From positions 1 to 64,000 of the forward strand of contig JBEBUW010000002.1 of assembly GCA_040393065.1 (NCBI GenBank): a DNA stretch of 64,000 bases, given 5' to 3'. This DNA comes from JACCWM01 sp040393065 (lineage in GTDB: Bacteria > Myxococcota_A > Bradymonadia > Bradymonadales > Bradymonadaceae). Under the pieces are notes generated by a model. That model did no database searches. It was not told where the DNA came from and worked only from the letters and a program-made list of their open reading frames with translations. A program made the position numbers and the translations under genes. Numbering within the stretch: the stretch's first letter is position 1; each line of letters begins with the position of its first letter. This document shows positions 35,757 through 43,610 of the stretch, piece after piece.

Positions 35757-36755
35757 TCAGGAAGAGAGCAGATGAGACATAATCGCTTTCTGCACATGCA
35801 GGCGATTTTCAGCTTCGTCGATCACCATAGAATTGGGCGAATCGATCACGCCGTCCGTGACTTTTACATTGCGTCGGCACGGCAGACAATGGCTGAAAAT
35901 CCCATTGTTGGTCAGCGCCATTTTGCGCTCATCCACAATAAAATGCTTGTACGCATCGCGACCGGGCTGCTCGGTTTCAAACTTGCCAAAATACGGCAAC
36001 GCACCCCAGCTCTTCGCATACACCACATCGGCGCCGCTGTACGCCGCATCGATATCATGCGTAACCGTCAGCGTGCGGCCCTGCGCGCTCGTGTATTCAC
36101 GCGCATAGTTCATATAGCGCTCATCGAGCACATATTCCGGCGTCGGACACAAAAGCGTCACATCCGCGCCAAACTTTGCCGCGATCATCAGCGCCGAGTT
36201 CGCCACCGCCGTATTGAGCGGCTTCGGATGATACGTCCAGGTGAGCACGAACTTTTTACCATCCAATTGCCCGATACGTTCCTGCAACGCCATCATCATC
36301 GCCAGTTCCTGACACGGATGCGTGATCGTTTCCATATTGATCACCGGCACCGTCGCATGCTCGGCAAACGCGCGGATCACCCGATCCTGGCGGTCGATTT
36401 CCCAGTCCACAAACTTCGGAAACGCGCGCACCGCGATCAGGTCACAATAGCGCGACAGCACACGCGCCGCCTCGCGCACATGCTCCTCCGGATCTCCGTC
36501 CATGACCGCGCCCATATCAAACTCAATCGGCCACGAACCCTTGCCCGGCTCCAGCACCACCGCATGACCCCCGAGCTGATAAATGCCGATATCAAACGAG
36601 CTACGCGTACGAAGCGATGGATTAAAAAAAATCAGCGCGATCGTCTTATTCTTCAATCGCGCCTGCAATGGCGACGCTTTGAGCGCCCGCGCATCATCGA
36701 TCATCTGCTGCAATACTTCGCGGGACCAGTCCGCCGTCGTCAAAAAGTGCTTCAT
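35757..36755 (-). CDS. argF': N-acetylornithine carbamoyltransferase
   Basis: A 332-residue transcarbamylase matching the acetylornithine-specific Xanthomonas type, not ordinary ArgF. The carbamoyl-phosphate loop FFNPSLRTRSSF (STRT in OTCase) is present. So are GKGSWPIEF, MDGDPEEH (Glu90, equivalent to Glu92 that selects for the acetyl group), HPCQELA and the DERKMALTNN lysine that is carboxylated in the Xanthomonas enzyme. The end reads HCLPCRRNVKVTD. It makes acetylcitrulline from acetylornithine. It is the first gene of the minus-strand arginine operon. Confidence 0.93.
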   Translation of the reverse strand: MKHFLTTADWSREVLQQMIDDARALKASPLQARLKNKTIALIFFNPSLRTRSSFDIGIYQLGGHAVVLEPGKGSWPIEFDMGAVMDGDPEEHVREAARVLSRYCDLIAVRAFPKFVDWEIDRQDRVIRAFAEHATVPVINMETITHPCQELAMMMALQERIGQLDGKKFVLTWTYHPKPLNTAVANSALMIAAKFGADVTLLCPTPEYVLDERYMNYAREYTSAQGRTLTVTHDIDAAYSGADVVYAKSWGALPYFGKFETEQPGRDAYKHFIVDERKMALTNNGIFSHCLPCRRNVKVTDGVIDSPNSMVIDEAENRLHVQKAIMSHLLSS

Positions 36756-36865
36756 AGCTACACAAACCCACCGCTACAAAAAACCAGCCGGTGCACACAA
36801 CGCACCAGCCCAAAAACTCGCCAGCCCCTCAAACGGCGCGAATGTATGGGCATTCAGAATTCTAG

Positions 36866-37747
36866 TCAATGCAATGCTTTACCCGGCAAGCTGCTGCGCG
36901 CCTCCAACACCACGGCCGTAATATTATCCGGCCCGCCGCGCCGGTTCGATTCCCGCACAATTTCATTGCAACACGCCTGCAAATCACCCCGGAAATCCTG
37001 CAAAATCGCACGCATATCCTGCGTTTCCAGCAGATTATGCGCGCCGTCCGTGCACAACAAAAACACGTCGCCCGGCTCCAGATACACATGCCCGTACTCG
37101 ACCTCGACCTCCGGCCGCACACCCACCGCACGCACCAGCACATTCTTATACGGAAAGTGCTCCACAAACTCCCGTAGCTCCTCGCCGCGCAACCCGCGTT
37201 GCTCAATCGCGTGATTCAACAGCGAATGATCCGACGTAAGCTGAATCAAGCGCCCCTCGCGCAAACGATACAGACGACTATCGCCCACATGTGCCCAGAA
37301 CATCATGTCCTCTTCTGCATGCACCGCCACCACCGTCGTCCCCATCCCGCGCTGCTCACGGATCTCCACGCTCTGCTCATACACCGCCGTGTTGGCCAGC
37401 TTCACCGCCGTCACCAGCCGCCGCTCCGCAGCCATCATATCGTCCGACAGATCGTAAGGCATCGGCATCTCCTCCGCCTCCATATCGGCCGTTTCCTCGA
37501 AATACGCCCCGATAAGCTCGCTCGTCAAAAGCGACGCAACCTCCCCCGCCGCGTGGCCGCCCATCCCATCCGCCACCACAAACAAACCATGCTCCGGCGC
37601 CAGCAAATACGCATCCTGGTTCACCGCCCGGCAAATCCCCACGTCCGTCGCCCCCGCAAACGACATCTCAAAACCATCCCCTGCCACACCGCCACGCTCC
37701 GCAGCCTGCCGACGCGGCGGCTGATGCGGATGAATATTCACTTTCAT
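36866..37747 (-). CDS. PP2C-family serine/threonine phosphatase
   Basis: A 293-residue Stp1-type phosphatase that removes phosphate from Ser/Thr with two metal ions. Metal-binding motifs are VNQDAYLL, VADGMGGHAAGE, GDSRLYRL, CTDGAHN and GGPDNIT. A 25-residue flexible leader precedes the domain. It lies 110 bases upstream of argF' on the same strand, but the gap and unrelated function argue against one operon. The two kinases near 21 kb are natural counterparts, though far away. Array A3 begins about 190 bases beyond its 5' end. Confidence 0.93.
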   Translation of the reverse strand: MKVNIHPHQPPRRQAAERGGVAGDGFEMSFAGATDVGICRAVNQDAYLLAPEHGLFVVADGMGGHAAGEVASLLTSELIGAYFEETADMEAEEMPMPYDLSDDMMAAERRLVTAVKLANTAVYEQSVEIREQRGMGTTVVAVHAEEDMMFWAHVGDSRLYRLREGRLIQLTSDHSLLNHAIEQRGLRGEELREFVEHFPYKNVLVRAVGVRPEVEVEYGHVYLEPGDVFLLCTDGAHNLLETQDMRAILQDFRGDLQACCNEIVRESNRRGGPDNITAVVLEARSSLPGKALH

Positions 37748-37939
37748 AAGGTTCCAGAGCTCCTAAACATGAGTCCTCTATGCCCACACCCACCCCTCAA
37801 AAGGCCAGGATTTTTCCCTGAGGAATTCTAAGCATAAGCACTCCACCCCCACCGAACACCACCCCTGCCCCATAAATTTCCCCCACCGCAATCGCCTCAC
37901 CTTCCCCCGTATTTTTCGAAACGTGGCATATTCACTGGC

Positions 37940-38200
37940 CGAACGCGTCCGAGTAGGACTTTCTTGCACACAGAAGTCCTACTCGGACGCCCGAGTAGGA
38001 CTTCTTCACAGGCACACGCCTCAACTCGGACGTCCGAAAGCTACGTTTCGCTGCGCAGAACACCTGCTCGGACGTCCGAAAGCTACAAGTCCATGCACAA
38101 AACTCCTTTGCGGACGTCCGAAAGCTACTTTTCTAAGCGGGGAAGTCCTGCTCGGACCGCCGAGTGCGCCATACTGGCACACTCGCCCGGATTCAAGGGT
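37940..38200 (+). repeat. 42-bp tandem array A3
   Basis: CGGACGTCCG cores start at 38027, 38069 and 38111, with variants at 37984 (CGGACGCCCG) and 38153 (CGGACCGCCG). A half-core near 37942 gives about six units with 42-43-bp spacing. GAAAGCTAC follows each full core. It fills the gap between the PP2C 5' end and the 3' end of the helical protein at 38223. Confidence 0.92.
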
Positions 38201-38222
38201 CCGAGCAGGGACTCAGGAGGGA

Positions 38223-39014
38223 TCAGGCCGGCGCAACTTCTTCAACCGGCTCGTTTTGCTGGATTTCCGTCTCGATACTGACAGCCTCCGGCTCCTGCGC
38301 AACCGGAGCCTTCGCGTTCCTGCGCGCCGCATACGTCGGATCTCGCCGCTTGATAAAATGCCCGGCTTCGCTTTCCAGCCCGTAGCGGACCAGAAAAGAA
38401 TCGATCAGCAGCGTGTGAGCCTTGTGCGCACGATCAAAAGTAGCGCGCGCTTCCACCAGAACGGCAGTCGCCATCAGGTCTTCGCGCGTCTCCCGGTGAA
38501 ACTCCTGCACCGCAGCAATCGCCGGCCGAAACGCCGCCTCAAGCTGCGCCGTATGCCCGAGATTTTTCAACTCCTCCTCGGTCTCATGCGCCGTCAAAAG
38601 GTTATCCAGCACCTCCACCTGTTTTTCGAGCGCCTGCCGCCCCAGATCGGAAGCACTGAGCTTGTAATAACGCTCATACATGCGCTGACGCCGCACAGAC
38701 TCCTCCACAGAGGGCTGCATCCCCGGCGGAGGATTCAAAAGCGCATCATACGTACGACTGCGATAATACCGATAATGATCCAGCGCACTGCCCAACTCCT
38801 TCTGGACGTTCGCCCGCTCCGCATCCGTCTCACTCGCCTCCTGCGTATTATGCGCCACCTTGTCCACCAGCACTGCCCGCGCCGCCGCCAACTCATCCCG
38901 CGACGCCGCAATCGCCCCCTGGTACGCCGCGTCCCCACTCAAACGCGCCGGATCGGCCACCGCCTGAATGTCATGGCGAGACTCCAACAAACGAATCATA
39001 TCTTCTTCGGTCAT
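38223..39014 (-). CDS. Helical hypothetical protein
   Basis: I do not recognise this 263-residue protein. It is almost entirely helical and charged, with long segments such as ELAAARAVLVDKVAHNTQEASETDAERANVQKEL-type helices (about 40-75) and LEKQVEVLDNLLTAHETEEELK (about 125-150), so it may form a coiled coil or helical bundle. It has no signal or membrane segment. The last 25 residues are Glu/Pro/Ala-rich (IQQNEPVEEVAPA). A remnant of the same C-terminus lies at 41573-41614, so at least two copies once existed. Both are followed by a 42-bp array. No ribosome site is strong. Confidence 0.7.
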   Translation of the reverse strand: MTEEDMIRLLESRHDIQAVADPARLSGDAAYQGAIAASRDELAAARAVLVDKVAHNTQEASETDAERANVQKELGSALDHYRYYRSRTYDALLNPPPGMQPSVEESVRRQRMYERYYKLSASDLGRQALEKQVEVLDNLLTAHETEEELKNLGHTAQLEAAFRPAIAAVQEFHRETREDLMATAVLVEARATFDRAHKAHTLLIDSFLVRYGLESEAGHFIKRRDPTYAARRNAKAPVAQEPEAVSIETEIQQNEPVEEVAPA

Positions 39015-39215
39015 GATGCTTCTCCCTTCCCTAAAGCAATCGGGCCACCAAAAGCCCCGTCCAAGAACGCCTTTAGTTCCCCAAAGGCCAGCTATGATTT
39101 TTTTTACTGCATAATGAGAAGCACCATAGCCAGACCCGAATCATTCTGTAAACCCCAAAAAAACCACCCATCAAAACCCGCGCCCTCTCCCTCGCACCGC
39201 GCAACTACCTTGCAC

Positions 39216-39291
39216 CGCGCAGCGGGACCTCTGGTCCCTGCGGAGCGAATCTGTCGTCCCAGCCCATGGCCTCTGGCCTTGGGCGTGACGT
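39216..39291 (+). repeat. Double-hairpin repeat R2, copy 2
   Basis: GCGCAGC, hairpin 1 (GGGACCTCTGGTCCC), TGCGGAGCG, spacer GTCGTCCCAGCCC, hairpin 2 (ATGGCCTCTGGCCTT) and GGGCGTGACGT. The stem bases differ from copy 1 but remain complementary, and the TCT loop is the same. The element ends at the stop codon of the immunity-like gene. Confidence 0.75.
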
Positions 39292-39292
39292 C

Positions 39293-39769
39293 TTAGTCAT
39301 CCAACATATCTCTTCGATAAAGTGCAAATGTGTATCCGCTCATCCGGGTAATAAACTCCGTCTTATTACCTGGCGGAGCCTCGTTAGAACCAACATACCC
39401 ATACTTCGCGCCTACGTTTTCCGCTAAGCTTAACATTTTCTTAGCTGCATCCATAGCAGTTATACCATCCTCGCTAATACCTACTATGGTATTGCCGTCA
39501 TTCGTAAAAAATATTGTGACGAATGGTATTCCAGGACCAAAAAGCTGAACATAACACTCCTGAGCCGGGTTTTCTTCAGACCACTTAACCAGACTCTCCA
39601 AGCTTTTTAGAGTCAACTCACCATTCTCACAATCAAACACCAAAGGATCATCTTTGTCTTTAACAACACGCTCAAAGCCAGTTAGCTTGTTAAATACAGT
39701 TAAGGTGTCAGGGTTTCTTCCTTCAACAAAGACATAAACATCAACATCATACTTAAAACCCACATTCAT
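39293..39769 (-). CDS. Probable immunity protein to the Rhs-tip toxin
   Basis: A 158-residue, acidic, soluble alpha/beta protein. Its ATG at 39769 overlaps the stop codon of the upstream Rhs toxin gene (TGATG), the classic toxin/immunity arrangement. Base composition is clearly AT-richer than most of the window, as in the toxin tip, which suggests they were acquired together. I do not match it to a named immunity family. The role is inferred from context only. Its stop abuts the R2 repeat. Confidence 0.65.
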   Translation of the reverse strand: MNVGFKYDVDVYVFVEGRNPDTLTVFNKLTGFERVVKDKDDPLVFDCENGELTLKSLESLVKWSEENPAQECYVQLFGPGIPFVTIFFTNDGNTIVGISEDGITAMDAAKKMLSLAENVGAKYGYVGSNEAPPGNKTEFITRMSGYTFALYRRDMLDD

Positions 39770-41256
39770 CACTTCGACCCCACACTGAGAGGGATGCTAC
39801 CATCCACCGTTTCCGTAAGCCAATACTCAGGTCCATCAGGAGAGCTCTTCCATCGATATGTATAGGTTGGTACTTTTTTATTATCATAAAGATTCATTGA
39901 CTCCTCAATTGAGTCTGCGTTGCGTTTAACATAGTTAATTGCTGCGTTCAAAGCTTTACGATGTTCATCAGCAGTCCTTTCTCTGAAATTCCCTAAATTC
40001 CATCCACGCTCATTTGCTCTAGACCAGACATGCTTAAAATGCCTTTGTTCTGCCTGCGTCATGCTTTTCCAAGGGCTGTTAAAGCAATTATGCACCCACG
40101 CCCCAAGCTCCCCAACGAAATAGGAGTGGAACTCCTCCACACCGAAGTTGTAAACGGTCTCGATGCGTTGGGTGGATTCAAGCGCTATAATACGTAACAG
40201 CCCGTCCCTGCTATCTGGAACATGATCATTGACGTTCAGCTCATCGACGCGGGTCCAGCCCTGGCCTTCGACATAAAAAGGATGGTTGGCGGTGGCTTCA
40301 ATAATCTCAAGAGTGCCATCCAGGGCGAGAAGCTCGATACGGATGATGGCCTTATCAGCGTTCGAATAGGGATCAACAACTTCCCGGCAGCCGAACTCGC
40401 CGGTCTCCTCGCTTCGGCTCAAAACAAACTCGCCGGCACGGACGTGTTGGATGGGTTTGAGGGAGCCGTCGCACATGAGGACGGGCGTGTCTTCGGTGAA
40501 GCTGCATTGCCTGCCTACAGCGCTTGCGACTGGTATGTCTGTGGCTTTTCGAGCTCTGGATGCTGCATTGCCTACCGCTTTGCCTCCTTTGAATGCAGGA
40601 CCAACTCCCAGCGTTACTACTTCGAGCATAGCTTCGTGACCATCGCGCGGAAGAATCATGCCAGCTACTTCAGACAACACCATACCAGTAGCGGCTGCAT
40701 ACCGTATGAATTCGCTGTCGGAGTACTGATAATGCTCGTCATAATACTCTTGTGCGTCGATAATCGTGGTATCAAAAAAATTCCCGAGATGATCAAAACC
40801 GCGTTCAACCAATTTTCCAGTTTGATAAGCCCATAGGCCAGGACCCTGCGGCATTCTATAGCTGGTTGAATTTCTATTGATTTGACCAAACCCGTTTACC
40901 GAAAGCCCATACGGATCCCAATAATTGATCGGATCAAACCCGGCGTACGCATACAGATTATACGAGTCGATGTAGCCCAGCGGGTCTGGCGAGATAAACT
41001 GGGCCAGGCGCGGCGAATACCAGCGGGCGCGCATGTGGATGAGGCCAGTGACCTCGGAGCGCAGCGCACTGGTAAACCCAAACGGCAGGTTGTTGACGTT
41101 CGGGCATTCCCCATCATCACACAGGATATTCTCCTGTTTATCATACAACCGCGTCACCCCGTTCGGGTCGTACTCCGCGGTCTGATTGATTTCCAGATCC
41201 GTCGTATTCCAGGCTGCGACGATGGAGTTACGTTCGTCAATACAGTCATGAAACCG
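39769..41256 (-). pseudogene. 5'-truncated Rhs polymorphic toxin with Hint domain and C-terminal toxin
   Basis: The reading frame starts in the middle of an Rhs core. It has YD-type strands (RRFHDCIDERNS, AEYDPNGVTRLYD), the boundary motif RARWYSPRLAQFISPDPLGY and YNLYAYAGFDPINY. It then has a pretoxin linker and a Hint autoprotease from CSFTEDTPVL (Cys283) to VHNC (Asn422-Cys423). The last 104 residues (HFKHVWSRANERGW, ending LSVGSK) are the toxin tip, which I cannot assign. No N-terminal part or start codon exists: the frame runs into array A4. It may be an orphan tip that swaps into a full Rhs gene by recombination. Numbering is from the open frame beginning at 41352. Confidence 0.8.
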
Positions 41257-41269
41257 ACGAACTTGCGTA

Positions 41270-41490
41270 CTTACTTGCCGAACGCGCTGGAAATAGACTT
41301 TCTTGCGCTGGAAAACCCGTTTCCACTCCTGAAATACGTCAGGTTGGCACACTCAACCATGAATTCCAGTACTGGAAATGGACTTTGCTCGCGCCAAGAA
41401 GCCCGTTTCCAGTCCTGGAAACGGGCATTTTCGCGTCAGGAAGTTCATTTCCAGCGATGGAAACGGATTTTCTTGTGGAGAGAAGTCCGC
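41270..41490 (+). repeat. 42-bp tandem array A4
   Basis: TTCC-initiated cores lie at about 41321 (diverged), 41364, 41407 and 41449, with spacings of 42-43. They include TTCCAGTACTGGAA and TTTCCAGTCCTGGAAA. A half-core at 41287 begins the array with GCCGAACGCG...GACTTTCTTGC, almost the same leader as array A3. It interrupts the 5' part of the Rhs frame. Confidence 0.9.
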
Positions 41491-41526
41491 CTCCACAAGA
41501 AAATCCAAAAGATGTGTATCAGGGAG

Positions 41527-41571
41527 AAAGGAAGGAAGGAAGGAAGGAAGGAAGGAAGGAAGGAAGGAAGG
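41527..41571 (+). repeat. (GGAA)n microsatellite
   Basis: About eleven perfect GGAA tetranucleotides with no interruption. It lies between array A4 and the gene remnant at 41573, outside any supported gene. Confidence 0.95.
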
Positions 41572-41572
41572 A

Positions 41573-41614
41573 TCAGACCGGCGCAATGTCTTCAACCGGC
41601 TCGCTTTCCTGCCG
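41573..41614 (-). pseudogene. C-terminal remnant of a paralogue of the 38223 helical protein
   Basis: Reading the minus strand gives QESEPVEDIAPV and TGA, against QQNEPVEEVAPA and TGA at the end of the gene at 38223. The plus-strand bases GGATCAG-CCGGCGCAA and CTTCAACCGGCTCG are shared. Only the tail is left. Confidence 0.75.
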
Positions 41615-41778
41615 GTGACGCACCCAAAGAGAATGTAAACCGGGATTTCCCCTCCGGTTTTCAGGTGCTGATTACGCCTGCAAAGACCGCGTTACTCCAT
41701 CCGGCCAAGCCTGGTTCATCAGAAGCAAGTGCATTCCACGCAGCACGTTTAAACTACGGCAGTCAGCCAGCTACATTA

Positions 41779-42210
41779 TTAAGGAGGCCATAATAAGCCT
41801 TGAGAAAAACGTTCGCTAATAAACTTTTCGCGAGCTTCGAAGTCTACTCCATCAAAATAAGCATTCAGCTCATCCAAAGCTTCTTGTGGTCTTGTTTGAC
41901 CAAGCTGAAGCGCCCTTTTTAATGCTGGAATATCTTCTTTAAACACATAAGATCCCTCTATATCCTCTAATAAATGACTAATTTCAATCAGCATGAACCG
42001 CGGATCATCAACGGGAGGGTCAGGCCATCCTCCTGCTTCTAATTCCTTTAGATCTTCAGCGAATGCACTTACCTCCCATGATGGAAACTCACCGGTTTCC
42101 CAGTCCTGCAACACACGTAACAGGTCGGCATAATCAAACTCATCCAGGGAGTGAAACTCTTTATCTTGCCAACGCGCTGCTTCAGGAATTGAAGTAGAAG
42201 ATTTTTTCAT
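41779..42210 (-). CDS. Hypothetical acidic protein, possible orphan immunity protein
   Basis: A 143-residue soluble, acidic, mainly helical protein (SLDEFDYADLLRVLQDWETGEFP, PALKRALQLGQTRPQEALDELN). It has no signal or membrane segment and no family I can name. Its AT-richer composition matches the neighbouring Rhs tip and immunity gene. Polymorphic-toxin loci often carry extra immunity genes, so that role is plausible but unproven. The ATG at 42210 is used; the preceding GTG would add one residue. No ribosome site is striking. Confidence 0.55.
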   Translation of the reverse strand: MKKSSTSIPEAARWQDKEFHSLDEFDYADLLRVLQDWETGEFPSWEVSAFAEDLKELEAGGWPDPPVDDPRFMLIEISHLLEDIEGSYVFKEDIPALKRALQLGQTRPQEALDELNAYFDGVDFEAREKFISERFSQGLLWPP

Positions 42211-42303
42211 CATCCAGAATCTCTTATCGTGATTGGTTGAGCTGGAATCGTGCTGTGCTCATTTTGTAGGACACAAACACTTATTGTTTCAATCTCAAGA
42301 AAA

Positions 42304-42342
42304 CAAAAATCCCGGCAGGAAGGCATCCTGCCGGGATTTTTT
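42304..42342. terminator. Bidirectional terminator at the fadA 3' end
   Basis: AAAAATCCCGGCAGGA and TCCTGCCGGGATTTTT form a 16-base stem with a five-base loop AGGCA, with A- and T-runs at the ends. It terminates the minus-strand fad operon. Confidence 0.92.
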
Positions 42343-42364
42343 GATCAGCGTGCTGGTCTAGAAA

Positions 42365-43543
42365 TTACTGCACGTTTTCGAACAGAGCGGCTGCGCCCAT
42401 GCCGCCGCCGATGCACATGCTGACGACGCCGTAGCGTCCGCCGCGGGCTTTGAGCTCGCGAAGCAGCGTTCCGGCAAGGCGGGTGCCGCTGACGCCGAGG
42501 GGGTGGCCGAGGGCGATGGCGCCGCCGTTGACGTTGAGTTTGGCGGGATCGATGCCAAGCTCGCGTGCGCAGTAGAGCGACTGGCTGGCGAAGGCTTCGT
42601 TGATCTCGAAGAGATCGATGTCATCGACGGTGAGGCCGGCTTTTTCGAGGAGCTTGCGGATAGCCGGAACCGGTCCGATTCCCATGATGTCGGGGCGAAC
42701 GCCGGCGACCTGGAATGCACGGTAGTAGCCAAGGGGCTCGACGCCGAGTTCTTTGGCTTTGTCGGCGGTCATGAGGACGACCGCGGCGGCGCCGTCGGTG
42801 AGCGGCGAGGCGTTGGCGGCGGTGACGCTGCCCTTGGGGTTGAAGGCCGGGCGAAGTTTGGCGAGCACTTCCAGGGTGGAGTCGGCGCGGGGGCCGTCGT
42901 CCTGGCTGACGGTGATGGGCTTACGGTTGCCTTCGGCATCGACGATGGTGGTTTCGACGTTGACGATTTCGCCGGCGAAGAATCCGCGCTCTTGAGCGGC
43001 CGCGGCTTTCTGGTGGCTGGCGAGTGCGAAGGCGTCCTGATCTTCGCGGGCAACTTCGAATTCGCGGGCGACGTTTTCGGCGGTGGTTCCCATCGGGCAG
43101 TACAGCTCGGGGATGGTTTCCATGGCCTCGGGGTTGGCCGAGATTTTGTTACCGCCCATGGGGATCATGCTCATGGACTCGGTGCCGCCGGCGATGGCGA
43201 CGTCGATGGCGCCGATCATGATGCGCTCGGCCATTTGCGAAATGGTCTGCACACCGGAGGAGCAAAAGCGGTTGACGGTCAGGCCGGGGACGGTGTCGGG
43301 CAGGCCGGCGATCATGGCGGCGGCGCGGGCGACGTTCATGCCCTGCTCGGCTTCCGGCATGGCGCAGCCGATGGCGACGTCTTCGATTTCAGCCGGGTCA
43401 AGGCCGGGGACTTGTTCTACGGCAGCCTTGATGGTCAGGGCAGCCAGGGTATCGGGGCGCGTGTCTTTGAGCAGACCGCGGTTTGCGCGGGTAAAGGGCG
43501 TGCGCACGTAGGAAGCGATTACGACATCTCGAAGCGTAGTCAT
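42365..43543 (-). CDS. fadA: Acetyl-CoA acyltransferase (3-ketoacyl-CoA thiolase)
   Basis: It cleaves 3-ketoacyl-CoA at the end of each beta-oxidation round. At 392 residues it has the full thiolase triad: Cys94 in NRFCSSG (acylated), the His of GHPLG and the second Cys in MCIGGGMG. NEAFAS is also present. It follows the multifunctional FadN-type protein on the same strand with a 67-base gap, so the two probably work as a pair in fatty-acid degradation. It ends at a strong terminator. Confidence 0.96.
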   Translation of the reverse strand: MTTLRDVVIASYVRTPFTRANRGLLKDTRPDTLAALTIKAAVEQVPGLDPAEIEDVAIGCAMPEAEQGMNVARAAAMIAGLPDTVPGLTVNRFCSSGVQTISQMAERIMIGAIDVAIAGGTESMSMIPMGGNKISANPEAMETIPELYCPMGTTAENVAREFEVAREDQDAFALASHQKAAAAQERGFFAGEIVNVETTIVDAEGNRKPITVSQDDGPRADSTLEVLAKLRPAFNPKGSVTAANASPLTDGAAAVVLMTADKAKELGVEPLGYYRAFQVAGVRPDIMGIGPVPAIRKLLEKAGLTVDDIDLFEINEAFASQSLYCARELGIDPAKLNVNGGAIALGHPLGVSGTRLAGTLLRELKARGGRYGVVSMCIGGGMGAAALFENVQ

Positions 43544-43610
43544 GTATGTATTCTCCGTTGAGAAAAGCGGCCCGATGGCTCGGGCCGTTTAAAATCGAAC
43601 TTGCGATGGT

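Noticed and set aside
35757..36755. Ordinary ornithine carbamoyltransferase (argF)
   Set aside because: The Glu90 in MDGDPEEH and the close likeness to the Xanthomonas acetylornithine enzyme fit N-acetylornithine specificity better.
38153..38220. Bases after array A3 as part of a gene on the plus strand
   Set aside because: The open frames here run into the 3' end of the minus-strand helical protein and carry no motif.
40882..41793. Plus-strand 303-codon frame across array A4 and the GGAA tract
   Set aside because: It is antisense to the Rhs frame and translates the GGAA tract as a KEGR repeat. It has no homologous look.
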